NCBI GenBank assembly: GCA_965276755.1
Contig: OZ255625.1
Span: 2,356,001-2,420,000 of the forward strand
Direction of reading: 5' to 3'
DNA from: CAJCIS01 sp965276755
Lineage (GTDB): Bacteria; Pseudomonadota; Alphaproteobacteria; Acetobacterales; Acetobacteraceae
Length of the DNA stretch: 64,000 nucleotides
This document shows positions 33,456 to 42,012 of this stretch, one piece after another (the first letter of the stretch is position 1; every line of letters begins with the position of its first letter). Below the pieces are notes generated by a model. The model saw nothing but the letters and a program-made list of their open reading frames with translations, did not search any database and had not been told where the DNA came from. Position numbers and translations under genes: made by a program.

Positions 33456-34298
33456 TCAGTTCTTCGGCGCCTGTCGGCGAGGCTTGGTCTCGCGGGCGAC
33501 GAATTCGGCGATTTTGGGCCGCGTATCGGCGCCATATTTGGCCCATCGGGCGACAAAGGCGTCATAATCGGCCTGCGCCTTGGTCACATGCTCGGCCGGC
33601 ACCTCATCCAGAAAGGCCACCGCATCGGCCACCCGACGCGGCGCGTCTTTGGCACCCGAGAGGATCAGCTCGACCACGGCCTCGCGCCGCGCATCATCGG
33701 CGAGCGCTGCCAGCGCCAGCAGCTCGCCGCGATTATTAGCCAGATCGGACGCCGCCACCCGCTCGCGCAGAGGGCCCGACAGCGAGACCGTGCCGCGCGC
33801 AATCGCTAGCCAGTAACGCACCTCGCGCTCTGAAACACCCAAGCTTTTCGCGGGCTTAGATGCATAGGCACTAACTGCCGAAGCATGCCAACGCGCCGCC
33901 GCACCCGCCCGGCCACGCACGCTTTCGGGGTGCATCTGCTTCCAGAGCGTGTCGCGATAAGCCACGAAGGTGGCGCGATCCAGGATCGTCAGGTCGCGCC
34001 GCACGAGGTTCTCGTCGATCTCGCGCATGCGCGCTTCGTCATTGGTGCAGCGCACGATGGACGCAGCGATCGTCTTCCACCCCAGCACGCGCGCCGCGGC
34101 CACACGATGCTCGCCGGCGATCAGGCGGTATCGCCCTTTTTCATCAGCCTCGCGCACTTCGATGGGCGATATCTGGCCGCCTGCCTCGCCCCCCTTCTCC
34201 TCGAACGAGGCCGCGATCTCGGCCACATAGACCGGGTCCAGCGTGCGCAGCCGCTCACCCACGTCGACCAGGTCGACGGCGATCTTTTTGGTGTTCAT
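33456..34298 (-). CDS. ParB-like protein of a Mu-like phage
   Basis: 280 residues from ATG 34298 (GGGGAAAA upstream; overlaps the Ner stop by four bases). A ParB/Srx N-terminal domain: VDLVDVGERLRTLDPVYVAE, QISPIEVREADEKGRYRLIA and GEHRVAAARVLGWKTIAASI (the GEHR nucleotide-binding motif), followed by a helical region with KPAKSLGVSEREVRYWLAIA. It lacks a chromosomal ParA partner. Mu-like phages of alphaproteobacteria often carry a ParB-like gene in this early position; its role there is unclear. Confidence 0.85.
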   Translation of the reverse strand: MNTKKIAVDLVDVGERLRTLDPVYVAEIAASFEEKGGEAGGQISPIEVREADEKGRYRLIAGEHRVAAARVLGWKTIAASIVRCTNDEARMREIDENLVRRDLTILDRATFVAYRDTLWKQMHPESVRGRAGAAARWHASAVSAYASKPAKSLGVSEREVRYWLAIARGTVSLSGPLRERVAASDLANNRGELLALAALADDARREAVVELILSGAKDAPRRVADAVAFLDEVPAEHVTKAQADYDAFVARWAKYGADTRPKIAEFVARETKPRRQAPKN

Positions 34299-34609
34299 TT
34301 TTCCCCACCGATTTGACGTTGCGAACCCGCGCGACCGCGGGCATTTCTGGAGGCACCCGACCGGCGCAGATCGATCGGCTGCTGCAGCGCGTCGTAGCGG
34401 CTGGGCCAAATTTTCCAGGGAGGCAGGCCAAGATGGGCTGCGATGATCGATTGGACTGGCGGCGATCGGCGAAACAGTGTTCTTTTGACCGCCGATCCCG
34501 ACAGACCGTTTCTGCGCGCCAGATCGACCATGCTGGCGCCAGCCTTTCGGATGGCCGCCTTCACGTCCTCCGGGTGCCAATCGCCACCTTTGATACCTTT
34601 GGTGCCCAT
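34295..34609 (-). CDS. ner: Ner-like winged-helix regulator
   Basis: 104 residues from ATG 34609; a GTG nine codons earlier is possible. GDWHPEDVKAAIRKAGASMV, DLARRNGLSGSAVKRTLFRR and IIAAHLGLPPWKIWPSRYD match the Ner/Nlp family, including the closing I-W-P-S-R-Y. Ner represses early transcription in Mu-like phages. It is divergent from the repressor gene with 109 bp between, the expected genetic switch. Confidence 0.9.
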   Translation of the reverse strand: MGTKGIKGGDWHPEDVKAAIRKAGASMVDLARRNGLSGSAVKRTLFRRSPPVQSIIAAHLGLPPWKIWPSRYDALQQPIDLRRSGASRNARGRAGSQRQIGGEK

Positions 34610-34718
34610 TTGCTCTACAGTGATGCCTAACGACACCAGAATGATGCTTCCCGCGCGGGCCTGTCAACCACAAGGTGCAGAATGTTAGGCTCAGGAAACC
34701 CGTTAAGTTGTTGATGCA
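34610..34718. promoter_or_regulatory. Divergent control region between ner and the phage repressor
   Basis: 109 bp separating the two oppositely transcribed regulators. It should hold both early and repressor promoters and operators. TTAGGCTCAGG and TTAGGCATCA (minus strand) are the only short similarities I noticed. Confidence 0.5.
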
Positions 34719-35225
34719 ATGAGTGAAAGTAATGGAATTCGGTCAAAAGTGCCAGAAACCGTGGGCGATAATGTTCGCAGCGGCAGTCCCGCCCTTTTGG
34801 CCATTGCCGACCGTGCGATACGGGCGCTGCAGGGCCGTCCCCGAGCCGACGTGATCGGCCAAGCCGGGCTCAGTAAGAACACGGTTCAGAGGATTTTGCG
34901 CGGCGAACCGGTCAAGCGCGCGACCTTAATCGCGCTTGCCGACGCGTGCGGCGTGCGCGCCGAATGGCTGATCGACGGCGACGGCCAAAGGGCCGCCGAT
35001 GCGCCCCCCGATCGGCCCCCGCCTACAGACCAAGCTATTGAGAAGCTGAACCTTTCTAGTTCCCTAGACCAGGTTCGCCTCGGCGCCGCGATGCGGATCG
35101 CCCATCGCGGCCACCCAAGTCCAACCACGCCGGAAGAGTGGACGCACGCGGCGCGGGACATCGCCGAGATTTATGATCTACTCGGCGAGCAACTGAGCTC
35201 GGCGTCGCCGGACCAGCCCTCTTAA
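34719..35225 (+). CDS. Helix-turn-helix repressor of the Mu-like remnant
   Basis: 168 residues. An XRE-type DNA-binding domain at about 25-90: LLAIADRAIRALQGRPRADV, IGQAGLSKNTVQRILRGEPV and KRATLIALADACGVRAEWLI. The C-terminal part has no S24 peptidase motif, so it is not a self-cleaving repressor; it is acidic and helical. Position and orientation match the c repressor of Mu-like phages. Confidence 0.8.
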   Translation: MSESNGIRSKVPETVGDNVRSGSPALLAIADRAIRALQGRPRADVIGQAGLSKNTVQRILRGEPVKRATLIALADACGVRAEWLIDGDGQRAADAPPDRPPPTDQAIEKLNLSSSLDQVRLGAAMRIAHRGHPSPTTPEEWTHAARDIAEIYDLLGEQLSSASPDQPS

Positions 35226-35458
35226 CGACCTCCTAAGAGGCTCTTGAGAGCCGCCGAGAAGTCTGCTGAGGTTTCTAAAGTCATGTGGGTGCGCGGCTCT
35301 CTTGACCCCAGTTTCCAGTTTCAAGTGAGAGCCTTTGTGATTCGCACATCAGGCCTGGCGCCGCGGAATGCCTAGAGAAATCCCGCTTTGTCCCGGACAG
35401 TCCCGCGTCATCCCGGCTTCCAGTTTCATCTGAATGCGGACACCCAAGCTGTTTCTAC
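35226..35458. other. Presumed left end of the Mu-like remnant
   Basis: 233 bp without a gene. It carries two copies of TTCCAGTTTC-A-[A/T] (35312, 35418) with TGA five to six bases on, and the imperfect hairpin CTCCTAAGAGGCTCTTGAG just after the repressor stop. The downstream glycosyltransferase stop is 25 bp beyond the last repeat. Confidence 0.5.
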
Positions 35459-38128
35459 CTAGTCGCCGCTGGCAAGCTGCGCGGCCATGCTCGCCCGAGG
35501 CGCTGCAACACGCGCCCTCGCAGGAAAGGCGGCGACCAGGGCCACGGTCACCGCGGCCAGATAGGGCAGCGACTGGGTCAGCAGAACCACGCACCACAGC
35601 GTGGCCTCCCACGTCGCCAGCTGGTGCGCCACGCCGACGGCAATCATCGCCGTCCAGCTCGCCGCCAGCAGCACCACTTCCTCGCGCGCCATGACCAGGC
35701 CCTGCACAAGCGCGGGCGCATTCTCCATCTTCGGCGTCACGAGGAACGGCGCGCTGCGGATGAACAGCCCCTTCCACACCGCCTTGCCGATCGTGTGGCT
35801 CAGCGCGAGCCCCGCCACAGCCGCCCCCAGCCGATCGGCCAGCCCGCAGGACACCCGCGCGCGATACAGCGCCAGGATTTGCGCGATCTTGAAGAAGAAC
35901 AGCCCGATCGAAGGGATCATGAACAGCACGATCGGGAACTCGAAACGCATCGGCGCCACGACCAAGCCCACCGACCAGGCCAGCCCCATGACCAGGAAGG
36001 CGAGTCCCAAAGCATCGCCGATCCAGGGCAGCCAGCCGGTGACGAAGTGCCAGCGCTGGCCGAGCGTGAGCTCGCGGTTGAACGGGTTGAGCATCGCACC
36101 CGCATGGCCGCGGATGATCTGCATGGCGCCATAGGCCCAGCGGAAACGCTGCTTGCGGAAGGCGGCGAAATCATCGGGCATCACGCCGCGGCCGAAGCTG
36201 CGTGGCGAATAGACCGCCTCCCAGCCGGCGCGGAACAGGCGCAGGCCAAGCTCGGCGTCCTCGGTGATCGTCCACTCCGCCCAGTGCCCAGCCGCTTCGA
36301 TCGCGCTGCGGCGCACCAGCGTCATCGTGCCGTGCTGGATGATGGCGTTGCGCTCGTTGCGCGTGACCATGCCGAGCTGGAAAAATCCCGCATATTCCCA
36401 GAACATCAGGCGCTTGAAGAAGCTGCCGTCATTGTCGCGGTAATCCTGCGGCGATTGGACAAATCCGACGGCAGGGTTGGCAAATTGCGGCACCATGCAG
36501 CGCAGCCAGTCGGGCTCTACGGTGTAGTCGCTATCGAGGCTGGCGATGATCTCGGCGTCAGGCGAGGTCTCCCGCAACGCGAAGTTCAGCGCGCCGGCCT
36601 TGAAGCCGGGCCATTTGCCCAGATGGTAGAAGCGGAATTTAGGGCCCAGGCGCGCGCAGTGATCGGCCACCGGCTCCCACAGCGAAGGGTCGGTGGTGTT
36701 GTTGTCGATCACCAGCACTTCGTATTCGGCGTAGTCCAGCCGGGCCAGCGCATCGAGCGTCTGGCGCACCATATGCGGCGGCTCATTGCAGATGGGCAGA
36801 TGGATGCTGACCTTGGGCTGCGCGGTGCCGGGTGCCCCTGGCGCGATCAACGGGTGGCGGCGCTTCTCGACGCCGAAGACCACCTCGGCGAGCTCGAAGC
36901 TGTCAGCCATGAGCAGGAACAGCAACAGCGCCTGCCCGACGGCCAGCGACCCCCAGACGATTTCAGCAAAGGCGGACATATATTTGCCCGCCATTGCCAG
37001 CAGCACGAGCGTGAAGATGCTGGCAAAACTCTGCGCCAACCCTGCGACCAGCAGCTTGCCGCCGAAACGAATGTCGGGACGGCGTGAAAGCAGCAGTCCG
37101 GCGGCCAGCGCGGCACCGATGGCGGAGAAGATGGCCCATGACGTCCAGTCCGGCGTCTCCATCACCGGCCCGCTCATCGTCCATTTGGCGTGGCGATCGA
37201 GGTCGAACATGCCCCAGTAGCCCGCGACGCGGCCTTCGAAGCTGGTCTTCCACGGCTGGTCGAAAGCTTCCATGACGAAGTAGTCCAGGCCACGCGCTTG
37301 CGCCGCGTTGAAGAACTCGCGCAGGAAGCGTGCCTGGTTGACGCGGCTCGGCACGGCGGCGCCATTGGTCACGCCGTTGCTGGGCCAGCCAACCTCGCCG
37401 ATGACGATGTGCTTGCCAGGATAGGCGCGCGCCACCTGGTCATACTTGCTCAGCGCGTCGGCGACGGCGTCAGCCTCGCGGTCTTTTTCCCAATACGGCA
37501 ACAGGTGGACCGTGATGTAATCGACCGAGGCCGCCAGTTCGGGGTGCTTCAGCCACACATGCCACGGCTCGGCCGTGGAGACGGGCACGTGAACGCCGGC
37601 GCGCACTTCGGCAATGTAGTGGACGAGTTCGGGCGCTGTAAGATCGCCGCGCAGCAGCACCTCGTTGCCGACCATGACGCGATTGACGTTGGGGCTGGCA
37701 TTCGCTGTCGCGATCAGGCGCTTTGCCTCGGCCTCGTTGGCGGCGGCGTTGGCATAGATGGCGCCGCCGAGGGTCACGTGCATGGGATAGTCCGCAGCCA
37801 GGCGGGGTATGTCGGCCATACCGCCCTGCACGGTGTAGGTGCGGATCTGGCTGGTGTAGCGGCTGGCAATGGCCAGATCGCCGCGGATTTCGGCGCGGGA
37901 GGGGATTTGCTTCGCCTCGGGGCTTTCGCCGCGATGATAGGGGCTGAAGGCCAGGCCGCCGACCTCACCCGTGTAGGTGGGCGCACTCTGGGGCTGGTTG
38001 GCTGCGGCCCAGATACCCAGGCTGGTGGCGGCAGTCAGCCCGAGCGCCAGCAAGGTAGCGGGGTTGAAGAAGCTGTGGCGGCGACGGCTCTGTTGCAGGC
38101 TTGCGGTGACATCGGCATGGGTCGTCAT
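35459..38128 (-). CDS. GH17-GT2 fusion, beta-(1,3)-glucan synthase (NdvB/NdvC-like)
   Basis: About 889 residues. An N-terminal membrane segment, then a glycoside hydrolase 17-like domain (AFSPYHRGESPEAKQIPSRA, VMVGNEVLLRG, HIVIGEVGWPSNG with both glutamates), two or more membrane helices, and a processive GT2 domain: SIHLPICNEPPHMVRQTLDA, ASLDSDYTVEPDWL, WTITEDAELGLRLF and FRKQRFRWAYGAMQ (the Q-x-x-R-W motif). Further membrane helices close the protein. Relatives make cyclic or linear beta-1,3 glucans of the periplasm. ATG 38128 is preferred; 38152 and 38164 are in frame. A single gene, immediately outside the Mu-like remnant, and intact. Confidence 0.9.
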   Translation of the reverse strand: MTTHADVTASLQQSRRRHSFFNPATLLALGLTAATSLGIWAAANQPQSAPTYTGEVGGLAFSPYHRGESPEAKQIPSRAEIRGDLAIASRYTSQIRTYTVQGGMADIPRLAADYPMHVTLGGAIYANAAANEAEAKRLIATANASPNVNRVMVGNEVLLRGDLTAPELVHYIAEVRAGVHVPVSTAEPWHVWLKHPELAASVDYITVHLLPYWEKDREADAVADALSKYDQVARAYPGKHIVIGEVGWPSNGVTNGAAVPSRVNQARFLREFFNAAQARGLDYFVMEAFDQPWKTSFEGRVAGYWGMFDLDRHAKWTMSGPVMETPDWTSWAIFSAIGAALAAGLLLSRRPDIRFGGKLLVAGLAQSFASIFTLVLLAMAGKYMSAFAEIVWGSLAVGQALLLFLLMADSFELAEVVFGVEKRRHPLIAPGAPGTAQPKVSIHLPICNEPPHMVRQTLDALARLDYAEYEVLVIDNNTTDPSLWEPVADHCARLGPKFRFYHLGKWPGFKAGALNFALRETSPDAEIIASLDSDYTVEPDWLRCMVPQFANPAVGFVQSPQDYRDNDGSFFKRLMFWEYAGFFQLGMVTRNERNAIIQHGTMTLVRRSAIEAAGHWAEWTITEDAELGLRLFRAGWEAVYSPRSFGRGVMPDDFAAFRKQRFRWAYGAMQIIRGHAGAMLNPFNRELTLGQRWHFVTGWLPWIGDALGLAFLVMGLAWSVGLVVAPMRFEFPIVLFMIPSIGLFFFKIAQILALYRARVSCGLADRLGAAVAGLALSHTIGKAVWKGLFIRSAPFLVTPKMENAPALVQGLVMAREEVVLLAASWTAMIAVGVAHQLATWEATLWCVVLLTQSLPYLAAVTVALVAAFPARARVAAPRASMAAQLASGD

Positions 38129-38300
38129 GAGTGCATCCCCGGCGGGCGGCATGGCTGCGCGCACGAACGGTTAAAGCGTTGCACTGCGGCATGGCCGGGG
38201 CCTGATTGTGGCCGAATCTGGGCATCCACGAAGATGGCGCGTCTGTGAACGGCCGCCCGTCCCCTTCCGCTGCCGCCCGCCCTGTGGTTAAGCCGCGCTG

Positions 38301-39260
38301 ATGCGTCACTTTCTGGATTTCGAGAAGCCGCTCGCCGAGCTGGAAGGCAAGATCGAAGAGCTGCGGCGGATGTCCGAACCCGAGGGCGGAATCAACATCG
38401 CCGACGAGGTCGGCCGCCTGACCGAAAAAGCCGACAAGCAGCTGCGCGCCACCTACGCCAAGCTGACGCCCTGGCAGAAGACGCAGGTCGCGCGCCACCC
38501 CGACCGCCCGCGCGCGCTGGGCTATATCGAACACCTGATCACCGATTATACGCCGCTGGCCGGCGACCGGGCCTTTGGCGATGACGAGGCGGTCGTCGGC
38601 GGGCTGGGGCGTTTCCGCGGCCAGTCGGTCGTGGTGCTGGGCACCGAGAAGGGCGGCGATACCGATACGCGCGTGCGCCACAATTTCGGTATGGCCAAGC
38701 CGGAGGGCTATCGCAAGGCGCGCCGCCTGATTGAGCTGGCCGGCCGCTTTGGTTTGCCGGTTCTGACCTTCGTCGATACTTCCGGCGCTTTTCCGGGGAT
38801 CGAGGCCGAGGCGCGCGGCCAGGCGGAGGCGATTGCGCGCTCGATCGAGGCGTGCCTCGAAGCGCCGGTGCCGATTGTCGCCACCATCATCGGCGAGGGC
38901 GGCTCGGGCGGGGCGATCGCGCTCGCCGCGGGCAATCGGGTACTGATGCTTGAGCATGCGGTGTATGCGGTGATCTCGCCGGAGGGATGCGCGTCGATCC
39001 TGTGGCGCGATGCGGCGCAGGCGGGGCTGGCGGCCGAAGCGCTGAAGCTGACGGCGGCGGATTTGCGGGCACTGCAATTGGTCGATGAGGTGATCAGCGA
39101 GCCGTTGGGCGGGGCGCATCGTGATCCGGCGGGGGCTATGGAGGCGGTTGGCAATTGCGTGGAGGCTTCGTTGCGGCCTTTGGTGGGGATGGAGGCGGCG
39201 GCGTTGCGGGTGCAGCGTAGGGAGAAGTTTCTGCAGATGGGCCGGGAAAATTTGGGGTAG
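38301..39260 (+). CDS. accA: Acetyl-CoA carboxylase carboxyltransferase subunit alpha
   Basis: First step of fatty acid synthesis, together with AccD. 319 residues, normal. RHFLDFEKPLAELEGKIEEL at the N-terminus, GDDEAVVGGLGRFRGQSVVV, NFGMAKPEGYRKARRLIELA, FVDTSGAFPGIEAEARGQAE and the glycine-rich IIGEGGSGGAIALAAGNRVL followed by ISPEGCASILWRDA. Single gene, followed by a paired repeat. Confidence 0.97.
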   Translation: MRHFLDFEKPLAELEGKIEELRRMSEPEGGINIADEVGRLTEKADKQLRATYAKLTPWQKTQVARHPDRPRALGYIEHLITDYTPLAGDRAFGDDEAVVGGLGRFRGQSVVVLGTEKGGDTDTRVRHNFGMAKPEGYRKARRLIELAGRFGLPVLTFVDTSGAFPGIEAEARGQAEAIARSIEACLEAPVPIVATIIGEGGSGGAIALAAGNRVLMLEHAVYAVISPEGCASILWRDAAQAGLAAEALKLTAADLRALQLVDEVISEPLGGAHRDPAGAMEAVGNCVEASLRPLVGMEAAALRVQRREKFLQMGRENLG

Positions 39261-39296
39261 GAAGCAGAAATAGGCAAGCGAAGCGAAGCCTAAGAA

Positions 39297-39417
39297 TTGG
39301 GGGGAATGTGCCATTCCCCCCAAACCCCCCGTCATCAGTTTAGGAGAAACTGCCTCCGCGACCTCGTCTAAAATGAAGACGGGGGGTCTGGGGGGGATGG
39401 CACATCTCCCCCAGCCT
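39297..39417. repeat. G-rich intergenic hairpin repeat, inverted pair
   Basis: The left unit has an AATG:CATT stem (GGGGGGAATGTGCCATTCCC), the right one the standard ATG:CAT stem. The spacer is 50 bases, longer than in most pairs. Confidence 0.9.
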
Positions 39418-39508
39418 TGCGCCAAAGGAGCCGGTTCAATGTCCGACCTTCTTCGACAACGCAGCGCCGCAACAAGGCGCCGCGCCGCTCACGGTATTTC
39501 GGGCCGAA

Positions 39509-41476
39509 TTGCTGTCGCATGGCCCAACCAATTGGCAGGACCTCTTCGCCGGCTACACAACGCTGAAGGCGATCACGTTTTCCAGCAGCATGGAATTCCT
39601 CCTACGGCTGGCCGAGCAATTCGAGGACATGGAAGTGGTGCTCGGGTCCGAGCGCATTTTGACAAGGCAGCATCTCGCCTTGGCGCAAGCCAGCCAGGCT
39701 GTCCAGGATTACGGATTTGCCGATGCGCTCGTTGACCAGAAGGCGTTGACCGAGGCACTCGGCAGGCTGCTCGGCCGTAGCGGCCGCAATTTGCTGGACC
39801 GTGTGGCCGCGGGCAGCCTGCGCTTCAGGTTGCTGCGCGGACGCCCTAGCCACGAGAAACTCTATCTGCTGTCAGGCCCAAACGGAAATCGCGTGCTGAC
39901 CGGTTCGGCCAATATCAGCGTTGCGGCTTTCGAAGGCCGGCAGCAGGAAATCCATGTCGCTTTCGACGGTCTGGCCGCATGGTCGGTGTTCGAGAATTAT
40001 TACGAGCGCGATTGGAAGGACAGCGTGCCGGTCGAGCCGGACGCGCTCGTGACCGAGCGCGCGGGCGGCGAGCGCGTTGCGCGCGAGAGTGCGCTCGCGC
40101 TCGAGGAGGTGCCGATCGTGCGCGTTCTCAAAGCGGGCCTCGCACTTGTCGATGCGCCCGCGCGCGCCATGCCGCCCGGCTTTGCCACGGACGCGTTGCG
40201 CACGGCGGCCACCCTCGGCGCGGAGCTGAAGGATCTGGTCCTGCCAAAGGACAAGAATGGCGCAACCATTGTCAATGCCGCCTCGGTGCTGCGCGTGCTG
40301 CGAAACCATCGCGCGCGACCGGTCGGCGATCCCGCCGAGGATCGCATTCCACGCGCGGAGATCGATGTCGCGACGGGCCTGGTTCACCTCGATGGCGCGG
40401 TCTGGCTCAGGCCGGATGAACGCATTCCGCCAACCGAAATTGAGCGGGACGCAAGACTGATCGTCGATTACATCGCAAGTTTCCTCAGTTTCTTCGGCAA
40501 CAGCGCAGGCGCCGTCGAAGTCTATTGGGCGTTCCTGGTCTGGCTCTATGCAGCACCTCTGGCGCCGCATCTGCGCCAGGCGGCAATTCCCGCCGGCATC
40601 GACCCTTGGGTTTATCCGGTTTACGCCGTTTTGTATGGCCATTCCAGTGGCGGAAAGACCCTGTTCACGCGCATTGCCGCGCGCTCGATGTTCGGCTTTG
40701 AAAAGATGATCCGCTCGGGCCAGTTTACCGCCAATCGCGCGCTGGGCCTGCGTGATCGCCTGGGCGCCATCCCTCTGCTGATCGATGACGTGACGCGGGA
40801 TAAATTCACCACCCACGTGCCCGATCTGGTGCGCACGGATCAGGACGTAACGGGCGGTTATGCGCCCGTGGTGCTGACTACAAACCGCGACGTCAGCAGT
40901 ATTCCTCCCGATCTGACCAAACGCATGGTGACGTGTCATATCGATGCGGCCATTTCGGAGAATCGCTCGGTCACAGGGCGTCTGGCGCGCCGTGCACAGA
41001 AGGAAATCGGCACCGCGCTCTACCGGGCTTATCTGCAGCGCATGGTGCCGGAGGTAAGAGCCATGCGCGCCGAGATCGACGCAGGCGGCGAAGGGTTTCC
41101 CGATCTCCTGGCGCGATCGTCTCAGGTGCTGCGCACCGTCTTGGGTGAGGCTCTTGGAGAATTGCCGGATTGGGCTCGGCCTCTTGCATTTGCAGATTAT
41201 TTCGGCTTTCGCCACCAGCGGTTCAGCGATCAGCTTGCGGTCATGATGACTGGCGCCGAGGACCGCGTGAACGTGAACCGCAGGGCGGGCGAACTGACGA
41301 TCGGCTTTGCCGGCGACACGAACCAGGCCGCCCAATTTGCCCGCAGCGTGCCCGATTTCGTGCTCAAGGGCCGCTTTGCCGACGTGGTGCGGCTGGATCT
41401 GGCGGCACTTGAACAGGAGATGGGCATCGATTTGGGCCGCGGGCGTGCGTGGTGGCAGCGGCTGCTGGGGCGCTGA
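39509..41476 (+). CDS. PLD-like nuclease domain fused to a P-loop ATPase, possible defence gene
   Basis: 655 residues from TTG 39509. A PLD-type motif H-x-K-x-Y at 115-119 (SHEKLYLL) followed by TGSANIS at 131-137; the usual Asp after the Lys is replaced by Ser. The C-terminal half has Walker A GHSSGGKT at 377-384, Walker B IPLLIDDV near 421-428, a sensor-like VVLTTNRD and an Arg-containing DLTKRM. Protein-like sequence (TFFDNAAPQQGAAPLTVFRA) continues in this frame upstream to about 39440, where a good ATG with AAAGGAG lies one frame off. The authentic start is therefore probably frameshifted. The combination suggests nucleic acid attack, but I know no characterised homologue. Confidence 0.7.
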   Translation: MLSHGPTNWQDLFAGYTTLKAITFSSSMEFLLRLAEQFEDMEVVLGSERILTRQHLALAQASQAVQDYGFADALVDQKALTEALGRLLGRSGRNLLDRVAAGSLRFRLLRGRPSHEKLYLLSGPNGNRVLTGSANISVAAFEGRQQEIHVAFDGLAAWSVFENYYERDWKDSVPVEPDALVTERAGGERVARESALALEEVPIVRVLKAGLALVDAPARAMPPGFATDALRTAATLGAELKDLVLPKDKNGATIVNAASVLRVLRNHRARPVGDPAEDRIPRAEIDVATGLVHLDGAVWLRPDERIPPTEIERDARLIVDYIASFLSFFGNSAGAVEVYWAFLVWLYAAPLAPHLRQAAIPAGIDPWVYPVYAVLYGHSSGGKTLFTRIAARSMFGFEKMIRSGQFTANRALGLRDRLGAIPLLIDDVTRDKFTTHVPDLVRTDQDVTGGYAPVVLTTNRDVSSIPPDLTKRMVTCHIDAAISENRSVTGRLARRAQKEIGTALYRAYLQRMVPEVRAMRAEIDAGGEGFPDLLARSSQVLRTVLGEALGELPDWARPLAFADYFGFRHQRFSDQLAVMMTGAEDRVNVNRRAGELTIGFAGDTNQAAQFARSVPDFVLKGRFADVVRLDLAALEQEMGIDLGRGRAWWQRLLGR

Positions 41477-41522
41477 GTTTGTCTGAAAAAAGCTAGAGGG
41501 GCAGGCACTGCTCTCCCAGCTT

Positions 41523-41903
41523 CTAAACCGAAACGATCTGTCCGCCCCCCACCGCCTCCAAAAAAGTCGCAATCCCCACCACGTCCACGCCCGCCACCAG
41601 CGGCACGCCCTCCAGCGCCTCCGCGTGCAGGCTGGTCTCGCACACCAGCATCCGCACGCCGATCTCTCGCGCAGCCTCGCGCATATCGCCAAAGCCGGTC
41701 ACGCCGCGCCCGCGGATCACCGCGTCCCGGCCAACATCCTCCAGCCCCGACCAATCCTCGATCAGCGCCCGGCAGCCCTGGTTGGACGCGAACAGCACCA
41801 CGGACCGCCCCAGTGCCGCCGCACCTGCGGCCAGGGAAAATGCGGTCAGCGCGCGGTCATGCGCCCCCGAGAGAAGCAGCACGCCGAAGGGTTCATGCGC
41901 CAA
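41523..41903 (-). CDS. DsrE-family protein
   Basis: 126 residues. FGVLLLSGAHDRALTAFSLA at the N-terminus, SVVLFASNQGCRAL, REAAREIGVRMLVCETSLHA with a Cys at the usual position, and LEGVPLVAGVDVVGIATFLE fit the DsrE/peroxiredoxin-like fold. Members handle sulfur or persulfide groups or have unknown roles. It is a lone gene with a repeat unit behind its start. Confidence 0.85.
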   Translation of the reverse strand: MAHEPFGVLLLSGAHDRALTAFSLAAGAAALGRSVVLFASNQGCRALIEDWSGLEDVGRDAVIRGRGVTGFGDMREAAREIGVRMLVCETSLHAEALEGVPLVAGVDVVGIATFLEAVGGGQIVSV

Positions 41904-41940
41904 GGTCGATATCCTCCGCTGTTGTCATATACTGTAAAAA

Positions 41941-41986
41941 ATCGACGGGGGGTCTGGGGGGGATGGCACATCTCCCCCCAGCCTTT
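41941..41986. repeat. G-rich hairpin repeat, single unit
   Basis: CGACGGGGGGTCTGGGGGGG, then ATGGCACATCTCCCCCCAGC and CTTTTC. Between two minus-strand genes, downstream of the MoeB-like gene. Confidence 0.9.
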
Positions 41987-42012
41987 TCTCCACTTTACTT
42001 TGTTTTTTCGCG

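Larger units (their letters stand above)
32059..35434. mobile_element. Remnant of a Mu-like transposable phage, ends plus early genes
   Basis: About 3.4 kb with the left-end gene order of Mu-like phages read right to left: repressor (transcribed toward the end), then divergent Ner, ParB-like, an early protein and a Dam methylase. Short repeats TTCCAGTTTC[A/T]AGTGA lie at both outer edges: 35312-35329 and 35418-35434 at the repressor side, and inverted at 32059-32077 at the other. These could be transposase-binding end sites. No transposase A or B, lysis, head or tail genes are present. Exact ends and target duplication were not defined. Confidence 0.6.

Noticed and set aside
32125..33546. A complete restriction-modification system around the Dam methylase
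   Set aside because: No endonuclease-like gene adjoins it; the neighbours are phage early genes.
35624..38248. Long plus-strand frames opposite the GH17-GT2 gene
   Set aside because: Antisense shadows with unusual His/Arg content and no recognisable domain.
39872..41692. A 606-codon minus-strand frame opposite the PLD-ATPase gene
   Set aside because: No domain; the plus strand has Walker and PLD motifs.
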